64,000 bases of DNA from NCBI RefSeq assembly GCF_004363095.1, contig NZ_SNYO01000002.1, positions 186,001 to 250,000 on the forward strand, in the 5' to 3' direction. Below, one piece after another: positions 15,058 to 22,225 of the stretch (positions are counted from its first letter, which is position 1; each line of letters opens with the position of its first letter). The DNA is from Actinomycetospora succinea. GTDB lineage: Bacteria; Actinomycetota; Actinomycetes; Mycobacteriales; Pseudonocardiaceae. The position numbers and the translations under genes were made by a program. The notes beneath the pieces are model-generated. The model was not told the DNA's origin. It searched no databases and saw only the letters and a list, made by a program, of their open reading frames with translations.

Positions 15058-15875
15058 GCGCGCCGCCCCGTCCGGTCACCCCGGTCGGCATCCTCGCGGC
15101 CACGCTGGAGCGCGTCGCCGACGGGCTGGCCGGCGTCGCCGACGTGCCCGACGAGGTCCGCGACGACCTGGAGCACGCCCGCGCGCTGGCCGGCGGGCTG
15201 GACCCGTACCTCGAGCAGTGCACGACGCCCGAGTCGCCGGCCCTCGCGCGGCTCGCCGCCGCGACGCACGAGCACGACTGGTCCGCGCGGGACGCCTCGG
15301 CGGTCTTCCTCGAGCAGGAGATGCTCTCGGGCCACGTCGAGGGCCAGACGCTGAAGATGCTCGTCGCGGCCACGCGGGCCCGGAAGGTGCTCGAGATCGG
15401 GCTGTTCACGGGCTACTCCGCGCTGGCGATGGCGGAGGCGCTGCCCGAGGGCGGCCGGCTCCTGGCGTGCGAGCTCGACGCCGAGGTCGCGGCGCGCGCG
15501 TGCCGGTCGTTCGCCGACTCCCCCGCCGGCGGGCGCATCACCGTCGAGGTCGGGCCGGCGGCGCAGACGCTCGCCGCGCTGGTGACGGCGGGCGACCAGT
15601 TCGACCTCGTCTTCGTCGACGCCGACAAGGCCGGCTACGCCGACTACGTCGCGACGCTGCTCGACGGCGAGCTGCTCGCCCCGCACGGCCTGATCTGCGT
15701 CGACAACACCCTCATGCAGGGCGAGCCGTGGACCGGCACCCCGGGCGGGAACGGCAAGGCGATCGCCGACTTCAACGACACGGTCGCCGCCGACCCGCGC
15801 GTCGAGCAGGTGCTCCTGCCCCTGCGCGACGGCCTGACCCTCATCCGCCGGGCCCACGTCGACCAGGCCGCGTAG
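15054..15875 (+). CDS. mysB: O-methyltransferase forming 4-deoxygadusol (MysB-like)
   Basis: This 273-residue class I SAM-dependent methyltransferase is of the CCoAOMT-like type. [20 protein letters not shown] is the SAM-binding motif I, ACELDAE and [16 protein letters not shown] follow, and [10 protein letters not shown] holds a divalent-metal-type acidic site. In MAA pathways MysB methylates desmethyl-4-deoxygadusol to 4-deoxygadusol. The ATG overlaps the mysA stop by 4 bases, and the oxygenase gene follows after 10 bases. The assignment rests on family and operon position together. Confidence 0.87.
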   Translation: MSAPPRPVTPVGILAATLERVADGLAGVADVPDEVRDDLEHARALAGGLDPYLEQCTTPESPALARLAAATHEHDWSARDASAVFLEQEMLSGHVEGQTLKMLVAATRARKVLEIGLFTGYSALAMAEALPEGGRLLACELDAEVAARACRSFADSPAGGRITVEVGPAAQTLAALVTAGDQFDLVFVDADKAGYADYVATLLDGELLAPHGLICVDNTLMQGEPWTGTPGGNGKAIADFNDTVAADPRVEQVLLPLRDGLTLIRRAHVDQAA

Positions 15876-15885
15876 GAGGTACCGC

Positions 15886-16674
15886 GTGCACACCACCCCG
15901 CAGACCCCGATCGGCGCCGAGGTGACCGGGCTCGACCTCGCGGCGGGGCTCGACGACGAGCAGGTCGCCGAGCTGCGCACCCTGCTGGGCGAGCACGGCG
16001 TCGTCGTCATCCCCGGCCAGGACGGGCTCGACGACGACGGCTTCGCCGCGTTCCTCGCGCGCTTCGGCGAGATCACGTTCACGACCGGCGAGACGCCGGT
16101 GGAGGGGCGCGACGACCTCAACGTCGTCAGCAACGTCGGGCGCACGACGCCGCCGCGCAGCGTGTTCCACGTCGACACGAGCTACGTGTCCCGGCCGCCG
16201 ACGTACACGGCGCTGCGGGCGGTGACCATCCCGGAGTCCGGGGGCGAGACGCTGTTCACCAACCAGTACCGCGCCTACGACACGCTGCCCGGCGACATCC
16301 GCAGCCACCTCGCCGGACGCCGGGTCACCCACGTCGTCAGCGGGCTGGCGCCCGAGGACGCCGGACCCGAGACCAGCGCCCAGCACCCGCTGTTCCGGCG
16401 CCACCCCGTGTCCGGACGCACCTCGCTCTACCTCTCCACCCCGGAGCGCTGCGTGCAGATCAGCGACATGGACCGCGGCTCGTCGCGGACGACGATCGGC
16501 TACCTCTACGAGCACTCGACCACCGAGGACAACGTCTTCCGCCACGCCTGGTCGCCGGGCGACGTCGTCATCTGGGACAACGGCTGCGTCCTGCACCGCG
16601 CGGACCACGGCGCCGTCTCGGGTGACCGCGTGATGCACCGGGGGATGGTCACGGTCCCGGAATCGACACCGTGA
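15886..16674 (+). CDS. TauD-family Fe(II)/2-oxoglutarate dioxygenase inserted in the MAA operon
   Basis: A 262-residue oxygenase with the facial triad H95 and D97 (VFHVDTSY) and H237 (CVLHRADHG), and R252 (MHRGM) as the 2-oxoglutarate anchor; all needed residues are present. AGGAGG lies 6 bases before GTG 15886, and its end overlaps mysC by GTGA, so expression is locked to mysB and mysC. The cyanobacterial MAA oxygenase MysH is also a 2-oxoglutarate enzyme but of the phytanoyl-CoA hydroxylase type. This TauD-type enzyme is therefore probably a different or convergent MAA-tailoring step. The product is unknown. Confidence 0.85.
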   Translation: MHTTPQTPIGAEVTGLDLAAGLDDEQVAELRTLLGEHGVVVIPGQDGLDDDGFAAFLARFGEITFTTGETPVEGRDDLNVVSNVGRTTPPRSVFHVDTSYVSRPPTYTALRAVTIPESGGETLFTNQYRAYDTLPGDIRSHLAGRRVTHVVSGLAPEDAGPETSAQHPLFRRHPVSGRTSLYLSTPERCVQISDMDRGSSRTTIGYLYEHSTTEDNVFRHAWSPGDVVIWDNGCVLHRADHGAVSGDRVMHRGMVTVPESTP

Positions 16675-17978
16675 ACCGTCTCAAGACCCTCGGCGCGCTC
16701 GCCCTGCTCACCGTCCCGCTGCCCGTGACGCTCGCGGTGACCGCGGCCGCCCTGGTGCGCTCGGTGGTCGTGCCGGCCCGCCGCGCCGAGGCCGTGCAGC
16801 CCCGCACGGTGCTGGTCACCGGCGGCAAGATGACCAAGGCGCTGGCGCTGGCGCGGGCGTTCCACACCGCCGGGCACCGCGTGGTGCTCGTCGAGTCGGC
16901 GAAGTACCGCTTCACCGGGCACCGGTTCTCCCGCGCCGTCGACGCCTTCCACGTGATCCCGGAACCGGGGGCGCCGGGCTACGTCGACGCGCTGCGCGAC
17001 GTGGTGGTGGCCGAGGGCGTCGACGTCTGGGTGCCGGTGTGCAGCCCCGCCGCCAGCCGGTACGACGCGCTGGCCAAGCCCGTGATCGCCGAGTTCTGCG
17101 AGGTGCTGCACCCCGACCCGCAGGTGCTGCGCATCCTCGACGACAAGGACCGGTTCGCCGAGGCCGCCGACACCCTCGGGCTGCCCGTCCCGGAGACCCA
17201 CCGGGTCACCGCGCCCGCCCAGGTCGAGGACTTCGACTTCGACGCCCGGCCCGGGCCGTGGATCCTCAAGAGCGTCCCGTACGACCCGGTCGCCCGCCTC
17301 GACCTCACGACGCTGCCGCGCCCGACGCGCGCGCAGACCGCCGAGCTGGCGCGCGCGAAGCCGATGTCGGACGAGGCGCCGTGGATCCTGCAGGCCTTCA
17401 CCCCCGGCCGCGAGTACTGCACCCACGCCACCGTCCGCGAGGGCCGGGTGCAGGTCTGGGCGTGCTGCGAGTCGTCGGCGTTCCAGCTCAACTACGCGAT
17501 GGTCGACAAGCCGGAGATCGAGGAGTGGGTGCGCCGGTTCGTCGGGGCCCTGCGCGTCACCGGGCAGGTGTCGTTCGACTTCATCGAGACCCCCGACGGC
17601 TCGCTCGTCGCGCTGGAGTGCAACCCGCGGACCCACTCGGCGATCACGATGTTCCACCGCGACGCCCACGCGCTGGCCCGCGCGTACCTCGAGGACGTCG
17701 ACGGCCCGCCCCTGACCCCGAGCGCGGACAGCCGCCCGACCTACTGGCTCTACCAGGAGCTGTGGCGCCTCGTCTCCCGGCCGGCGTCGGTGCGCGAGCG
17801 GCTGCGCGTGCTCCGCGCGGGGACCGACGCCGTGTTCGACCGCGACGACCCGCTGCCGTTCCTGCTGCTGCACCACCTGCAGATCCCGTCGCTGCTGCTG
17901 CGCGCCCTCGTCACGGGGAAGCCCTGGATCCGCGTCGACGTCAACATCGGCAAGCTCGTCGAGCCGGCGGGGGACTGA
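16671..17978 (+). CDS. mysC: ATP-grasp ligase forming mycosporine-glycine (MysC-like)
   Basis: This 435-residue protein has an N-terminal hydrophobic stretch (LGALALLTVPLPVTLAVTAA, residues ~6-25), as seen in MysC proteins, followed by an ATP-grasp core: TVLVTGGKMTKALALARAF, DDKDRFAEAADTLGLPVPET (two blocks), ILKSVPYDP and VALECNPRTHSAI with the metal-binding Glu/Asn. MysC joins glycine to 4-deoxygadusol to give mycosporine-glycine. GTG 16671 overlaps the oxygenase stop. The membrane segment suggests peripheral membrane attachment (inference). Confidence 0.87.
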   Translation: MNRLKTLGALALLTVPLPVTLAVTAAALVRSVVVPARRAEAVQPRTVLVTGGKMTKALALARAFHTAGHRVVLVESAKYRFTGHRFSRAVDAFHVIPEPGAPGYVDALRDVVVAEGVDVWVPVCSPAASRYDALAKPVIAEFCEVLHPDPQVLRILDDKDRFAEAADTLGLPVPETHRVTAPAQVEDFDFDARPGPWILKSVPYDPVARLDLTTLPRPTRAQTAELARAKPMSDEAPWILQAFTPGREYCTHATVREGRVQVWACCESSAFQLNYAMVDKPEIEEWVRRFVGALRVTGQVSFDFIETPDGSLVALECNPRTHSAITMFHRDAHALARAYLEDVDGPPLTPSADSRPTYWLYQELWRLVSRPASVRERLRVLRAGTDAVFDRDDPLPFLLLHHLQIPSLLLRALVTGKPWIRVDVNIGKLVEPAGD

Positions 17979-17979
17979 C

Positions 17980-18996
17980 GTGCCGCTGCGCGTGCTGCAC
18001 CTCGCCGGGTCCGCCGTGAGCGACTTCCACGCCGACCTGTCGCTGACCTACGCCCGCGGCTGCCTCGCGGCCATGGGCGACGCGTACGAGTCCCACGCGG
18101 CGTACGTCTCGCCGGGCGGGCGGTGGCGCTTCCCGGCCTCGTTCGACGACGCCGCGATCGCGGCGGCCGTCCCCTTCGACGCCCCGGACGCCCTGGCCCA
18201 CCTCGGCCGGCTCGGGATCGACGTCGTCCTCCCCCAGATGTTCTGCCTGCCCGGGATGACGTCCTACCGCTCGCTGTTCGAGGTGCTCGGCATCCCGGTG
18301 GTCGGCAACACCGGCGAGGTGATGGCCCTCGGCGCGCGCAAGGCGGCCGCGAAGGCGCTGGTCGCGGCGGCGGGCGTCGACGTCGCGGCCGGTGAGGTCC
18401 TCGCGCCCGGACAGCGCCCGACGATCACGCCGCCCGCGGTGGTCAAGCCCGAGGACGCCGACAACTCGCTCGGCGTGACGCTCGTGCACTCGCCCGGGGA
18501 GTTCGACGCCGCCCTCGACACGGCGTTCGCGCACGCCGGGCGCGTGATCGTCGAGGAGTTCGTCCCGCTGGGGCGCGAGGTGCGCTGCGGGCTGGTCGAG
18601 CGGGACGGGGAGCTCGTCGGGCTGCCGGTGGAGGAGTACCTCCTCGACGCCGACACCCGCCCGATCCGCGGGTACGCCGACAAGCTCGCGCCCGCCGACT
18701 CCGGCCTGCGGCTCGTGGCCAAGGACAACCCGGACGTCGTCATCGTCGACCCCGACGACCCGCTGACCGCGCGCGTGTGGGACGTCGCGAAGCGCGCCCA
18801 CGTCGCGCTGGGCTGCCGCGACCACTCCCTGTTCGACCTGCGCGTCGACTCGACCGGGCGCCCGGTGTTCCTCGAGGCGAGCCTCTACTGCTCGTTCTCG
18901 CCGTCCAGCGTGCTCGCGGTGATGGCGAAGGCCGGCGGGATCGAGCTCGACGAGCTGCTCGCGACGGCCGTCCGGGGTGCGCTGGCGCGCCGGTGA
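17980..18996 (+). CDS. mysD: D-Ala-D-Ala ligase-like enzyme making disubstituted MAAs (MysD-like)
   Basis: A 338-residue ATP-grasp enzyme of the D-alanine-D-alanine ligase type: LPQMFCLPGMTSYRSLFEVLGIPVVGN in the N-terminal lobe, VVKPEDADNSLGVTLV for ATP binding, VIVEEFVPLGREVRCG and CRDHSLFDLRVDSTGRPVFLEASLYCSFSP near the end (cited as separate motifs). MysD adds a second amino acid to mycosporine-glycine, forming shinorine or porphyra-type imino-MAAs. It starts one base after the mysC stop and closes the operon, with a convergent anti-sigma gene 14 bases on. Confidence 0.85.
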   Translation: MPLRVLHLAGSAVSDFHADLSLTYARGCLAAMGDAYESHAAYVSPGGRWRFPASFDDAAIAAAVPFDAPDALAHLGRLGIDVVLPQMFCLPGMTSYRSLFEVLGIPVVGNTGEVMALGARKAAAKALVAAAGVDVAAGEVLAPGQRPTITPPAVVKPEDADNSLGVTLVHSPGEFDAALDTAFAHAGRVIVEEFVPLGREVRCGLVERDGELVGLPVEEYLLDADTRPIRGYADKLAPADSGLRLVAKDNPDVVIVDPDDPLTARVWDVAKRAHVALGCRDHSLFDLRVDSTGRPVFLEASLYCSFSPSSVLAVMAKAGGIELDELLATAVRGALARR

Positions 18997-19009
18997 GCGA
19001 GCGCGCCCC

Positions 19010-19324
19010 TCAGGCCGCGCCCCGGCACCGGCACGGGTTGCCGTCCTGGCAGCCGCACGCGCAGGTGTGCGCGCAGCCGCAGGTGACGGTGGGCAGGACC
19101 CGCACCTCGTCACCGAACACGCGCGCGAGCACGGCGTCGACGACGTCGGGCCCCTCGGCGGCACGCGAGAGCCGGACCCGCCGCGTCACCCCCGCCGCGC
19201 GGTCCGCGGCCGTCCGGCAGGTGGCGCACCCCTCGAGGTGCTCCGCGGCCGCGCTCTCCTCGTCGAGGCCGGCCTCGCCGTCGAGCCCCGCCGACACGAT
19301 CTCGCGGCACGTCGCGCAGTCCAC
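19010..19324 (-). CDS. Zinc-finger anti-sigma-like protein with cysteine-rich C-terminal tail
   Basis: This 104-residue protein has a putative anti-sigma zinc finger with H29-x3-C33-x2-C36 (HLEGCATC) and a preceding CATC. It then has a linker and a tail holding eight or so cysteines (TCGCAHTCACGCQDGNPC). The tail is unlike usual ZAS anti-sigma proteins, which end in a membrane segment, and suggests metal binding. AGGA lies 7 bases before GTG 19324, and the gene starts 4 bases after the PepSY gene stop. SigC (21627) is the likely partner, though they are separated by two genes (inference). Confidence 0.7.
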   Translation of the reverse strand: MDCATCREIVSAGLDGEAGLDEESAAAEHLEGCATCRTAADRAAGVTRRVRLSRAAEGPDVVDAVLARVFGDEVRVLPTVTCGCAHTCACGCQDGNPCRCRGAA

Positions 19325-19328
19325 GGGT

Positions 19329-20717
19329 TCATCCTGCCCGGACGACCGTGGCGCCGGACACCGCCTGGCGGACACCGTCCGCCAGCAGGAAGACCAGCAG
19401 GGACGCCCCGAGGACCGGGAGGAACAGGCCGACGGCGATCGCCACGAGCGCGACGACGAGCACGGCGCCCACGCCGGGCCGCTGCGTCCCGCCCGGCGGG
19501 CCGGGCAGGCCGCCGCGGGTCGGGCGCCGCTTCCACCACATCCGGTAGCCCCAGGCGACCATGCACATCAGCCCGAGGGCGAGCGCGGCCAGGAAGACCT
19601 GGCTGACCCAGCCGAAGAGCAGGCCCATGTGCGCGTCGATGCCCCACTGCGCGAGCTTCGCCGCCAGTGGCCAGTCGGCGAACCGGCTGACGTCGAGGAC
19701 CTGCCCGGTCGCGGGGTCGACCGAGACCGAGTCCTGCTTCTCCGGCCAGGAGCGCTTCACCTGGCTGACGACCCAGGCCTCCCCCGGGTCGGCGGGGGTG
19801 ATCGCGACCGGGTTGCTCAGCCCGGCGCCGCGGGCGGCGGCGAGCACCCGGTCGGAGGTCGCGTCGACCGGCAGCGGCGTCGACGGCGTGCCGGTGGCGA
19901 GGTCCTGGCTGACCTCGGGGGTCGACCAGTCGAGCGCCGTGCGCAGCGTCGAGACGTTCTCGCCGGCGAACTGGGACCAGGTCAGGCCCGTCGCCGACAG
20001 GAACAGCAGCCCGACCGTCGCCCACAGCCCGACCGCGCCGTGCCAGGACCGCAGGCGCTGGCCGGACGGTGCGGAGGCCTCGGGCAGCAGGGTGCGCCGG
20101 ACGCGCCGGGCGCGGCGCCGCCGGACCACCCACAGCGCGACCCCCGACAGCGCGAGGACCCACAGCCAGCTCGCGGCGAGCTCGCTGTAGACGCGGCCCA
20201 CGTCGCCGAGGAAGAGCGTGCGGTGCATCTCGTCGATCCAGGCCCGCGCCGGCAGCCACTCACCGAAGGTGTCGAGCACCCCGCGCACGTCGCCGGTGTA
20301 CGGGTCGACGAACGCGGTCCGGGCGAAGTCCTCGCGCACGCCGGGGGCGTCGAAGGACACCCGCGTGGTGGCGTCGGCCGTGGGCGCCGGACGGACCTCG
20401 GTGACCGTGCCGTCCGGGACCGCGGCCTGCGCCGCGCGGACCTGCGCGCCGAGGTCGAGCGGGGCCGTCGGGGCGACGGGGACGCGCAGCTCGTGGCCGT
20501 ACACGACCTGGTCGAGCTGCGGCGACAGCGTGTAGAGCAGCCCGCTGAACGCGGCGACGAACAGGAACGGGCCGACGAACAGCCCGACGTAGAAGTGCAG
20601 GCGCCGCACCAGGGGCCGCAGACCCCGCCACCACCAGGCGGCGCCGCCGGGGCGGGACGCCTCGGCGCGGGGCAGCTCGGCACCGGGCGCCGGCGGGTCG
20701 AGGGTGACGTCGGACAA
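19329..20717 (-). CDS. PepSY-associated transmembrane protein
   Basis: This 462-residue membrane protein has the PepSY_TM layout. A first transmembrane helix (HFYVGLFVGPFLFVAAFSGLL) precedes an external PepSY region with FVDPYTGDVRGV, then helix pairs around LWVLALSGVALWVV and SWHGAVGLWATVGLLFLSATGLTW. A second PepSY repeat has VDPATGQVLDV, and more helices follow to the C-terminus. Relatives are linked to ferric reductase-like or copper-related functions. The start is TTG 20717, with GAGG upstream. It probably forms an operon with the anti-sigma gene. Confidence 0.8.
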   Translation of the reverse strand: MSDVTLDPPAPGAELPRAEASRPGGAAWWWRGLRPLVRRLHFYVGLFVGPFLFVAAFSGLLYTLSPQLDQVVYGHELRVPVAPTAPLDLGAQVRAAQAAVPDGTVTEVRPAPTADATTRVSFDAPGVREDFARTAFVDPYTGDVRGVLDTFGEWLPARAWIDEMHRTLFLGDVGRVYSELAASWLWVLALSGVALWVVRRRRARRVRRTLLPEASAPSGQRLRSWHGAVGLWATVGLLFLSATGLTWSQFAGENVSTLRTALDWSTPEVSQDLATGTPSTPLPVDATSDRVLAAARGAGLSNPVAITPADPGEAWVVSQVKRSWPEKQDSVSVDPATGQVLDVSRFADWPLAAKLAQWGIDAHMGLLFGWVSQVFLAALALGLMCMVAWGYRMWWKRRPTRGGLPGPPGGTQRPGVGAVLVVALVAIAVGLFLPVLGASLLVFLLADGVRQAVSGATVVRAG

Positions 20718-20763
20718 GGTTCCTCGCTCGGGATCGTCGGGGACGGGCGGGGGACGCGGGGCG

Positions 20764-21498
20764 TCAGAGCATCGCGAGCAACATCGCGGCCATGCCGAGG
20801 CTCATGAGGGCGTGGCAGGACGCGGCGAGGCCGCCGCGCCGCGTCCGCACGGTGCGGACCGGGGTGGCGACGAGCGTGCTGACGCCGCCGCCGTCGGCCG
20901 TGACCTCCGGCGGGGTCGGGACGTCGACGCGGGTGCTCGCGCGCACCACGGCCACACCCCACCGCACCGCGGCGGCGGCGAGGAGCAGCGCCAGCACCAC
21001 CGTGGCCACCACGACCCACCCCGGCGCCGGCGCGGGCGGCATGACCATGGCCGCGCCGTCCGCGGCCTCCGACCCGCCGTGCCCGGCGTGCCCGCCGCCG
21101 CTCCCCCCGTCGTCGCCGGAGTGGCCCATGAGCAGCGGCATCGTCGCGACCATCCACACCATGGCCCCGGACATCAGCGCGTGCGCCGCCCGGGAGACCG
21201 CCCGCCCCCGGTCGCGTGCGACGGCCGCCAGCCCGCCGAACAGCACGGTGAGCACCCCGAAGACGACGAGCTGGACCACGCCGCTCCCCGAGGTGGGGCC
21301 GCCCGACCAGCCCCAGGCCATCGCGATCATCGCGATGCTCATGAGCAGGTGCAGCAGCTCGACCGCCCGGGCCTCGCCGTCGGACCCGCGGGCGGCGTGC
21401 GTCGCGCCCGTGGTGATCCGCACGTAGCGCACGAACGCGTAGGCGCCGGTCAGGACGAACAGCGCCGTGAACGCGCCGGCGAGGGGAGCCGAGAACAT
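20764..21498 (-). CDS. DUF5134 membrane protein
   Basis: A 244-residue integral membrane protein with about six hydrophobic helices. Met-rich segments occur (LMSIAMIAMAWGW, ALMSGAMVWMVATMPLLMG, ALMSLGMAAMLLAML), together with a His/Gly-rich loop (GHSGDDGGSGGGHAGHGG). This matches DUF5134. The Met and His content near membrane helices suggests copper handling (inference). ATG 21498 has no clear ribosome site. A GGAACC element about 37 bases upstream with a CGACTA 16 bases on looks like an ECF-type promoter. The sigma factor gene is divergent. Confidence 0.75.
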   Translation of the reverse strand: MFSAPLAGAFTALFVLTGAYAFVRYVRITTGATHAARGSDGEARAVELLHLLMSIAMIAMAWGWSGGPTSGSGVVQLVVFGVLTVLFGGLAAVARDRGRAVSRAAHALMSGAMVWMVATMPLLMGHSGDDGGSGGGHAGHGGSEAADGAAMVMPPAPAPGWVVVATVVLALLLAAAAVRWGVAVVRASTRVDVPTPPEVTADGGGVSTLVATPVRTVRTRRGGLAASCHALMSLGMAAMLLAML

Positions 21499-21626
21499 GG
21501 ACACGCAGGAGGTAGTCGTCCGCCGGACGCGGCCGGTTCCACGCCCCACGCACTTTCTCGGCGTCGCGTGATGCGTCCGACCGACGGCTTGACGCGGTCC
21601 GCGGGCCCGCGAAGAGTCTCGGCACC

Positions 21627-22184
21627 GTGGATCCCGACCGGGGTGGCGACGCCGTCGACGCGCTCACCGCCGCCGCGCTCGGAGCCCGTGACGGCAACCG
21701 CGACGCCGCGCGGGAGTTCGTCACGTCGACCCAGCGGCAGGTGTGGCGCCTCCTGGCGCACCTGACGGAGGCCGCGGTGGCCGAGGACCTGACGCAGGAG
21801 ACCTACGAGCGCGCGTTCGTCGCGCTCCCCCGGTTCCGGGGCGACTCGTCGGCGCGGACGTGGCTGCTCGTCATCGCGCGCCGGGTGGCCGCCGACCACC
21901 TCCGCCGGCGCCGCCGCCGACCGGCCGAGGCCTGCCCGACCGCGGAGGACGAGTCGCCCGCCCCGGACGACCACGCGGAGCGCGTCGCGCTCGGCTCCCT
22001 GCTCGACGCGCTGGGCGCCGACCGCCGCGAGGCGTTCGTGCTCACGCAGGTGCTCGGGCTGGACTACCGCGAGACCGCGGCCGTGCTGGGGTGCCCGGTC
22101 GGCACCGTCCGGTCGCGCGTGGCGCGGGCGCGCGACGAGCTCGTCGAACTGCTGGACGAGACCGGGCCCGCGCAGACCGGCTGA
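21627..22184 (+). CDS. sigC: ECF sigma factor, SigC-like
   Basis: A 185-residue extracytoplasmic-function sigma factor. Region 2 has AEDLTQETYERAF and FRGDSSARTWLLVIARRVAADHLRR (two motifs), and region 4 has YRETAAVLGCPVGTVRSRVARARDEL. Order, length and sequence follow the actinobacterial SigC group. SigC in mycobacteria has been linked with copper acquisition, which fits the PepSY and DUF5134 neighbours. GTG 21627 is the start. It is divergent from the DUF5134 gene; the anti-sigma protein at 19010-19324 is the candidate partner. Confidence 0.85.
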   Translation: MDPDRGGDAVDALTAAALGARDGNRDAAREFVTSTQRQVWRLLAHLTEAAVAEDLTQETYERAFVALPRFRGDSSARTWLLVIARRVAADHLRRRRRRPAEACPTAEDESPAPDDHAERVALGSLLDALGADRREAFVLTQVLGLDYRETAAVLGCPVGTVRSRVARARDELVELLDETGPAQTG

Positions 22185-22225
22185 ACGCTTGACCATGCCG
22201 CGACGGCACGGTGTCTGATTCGTCC

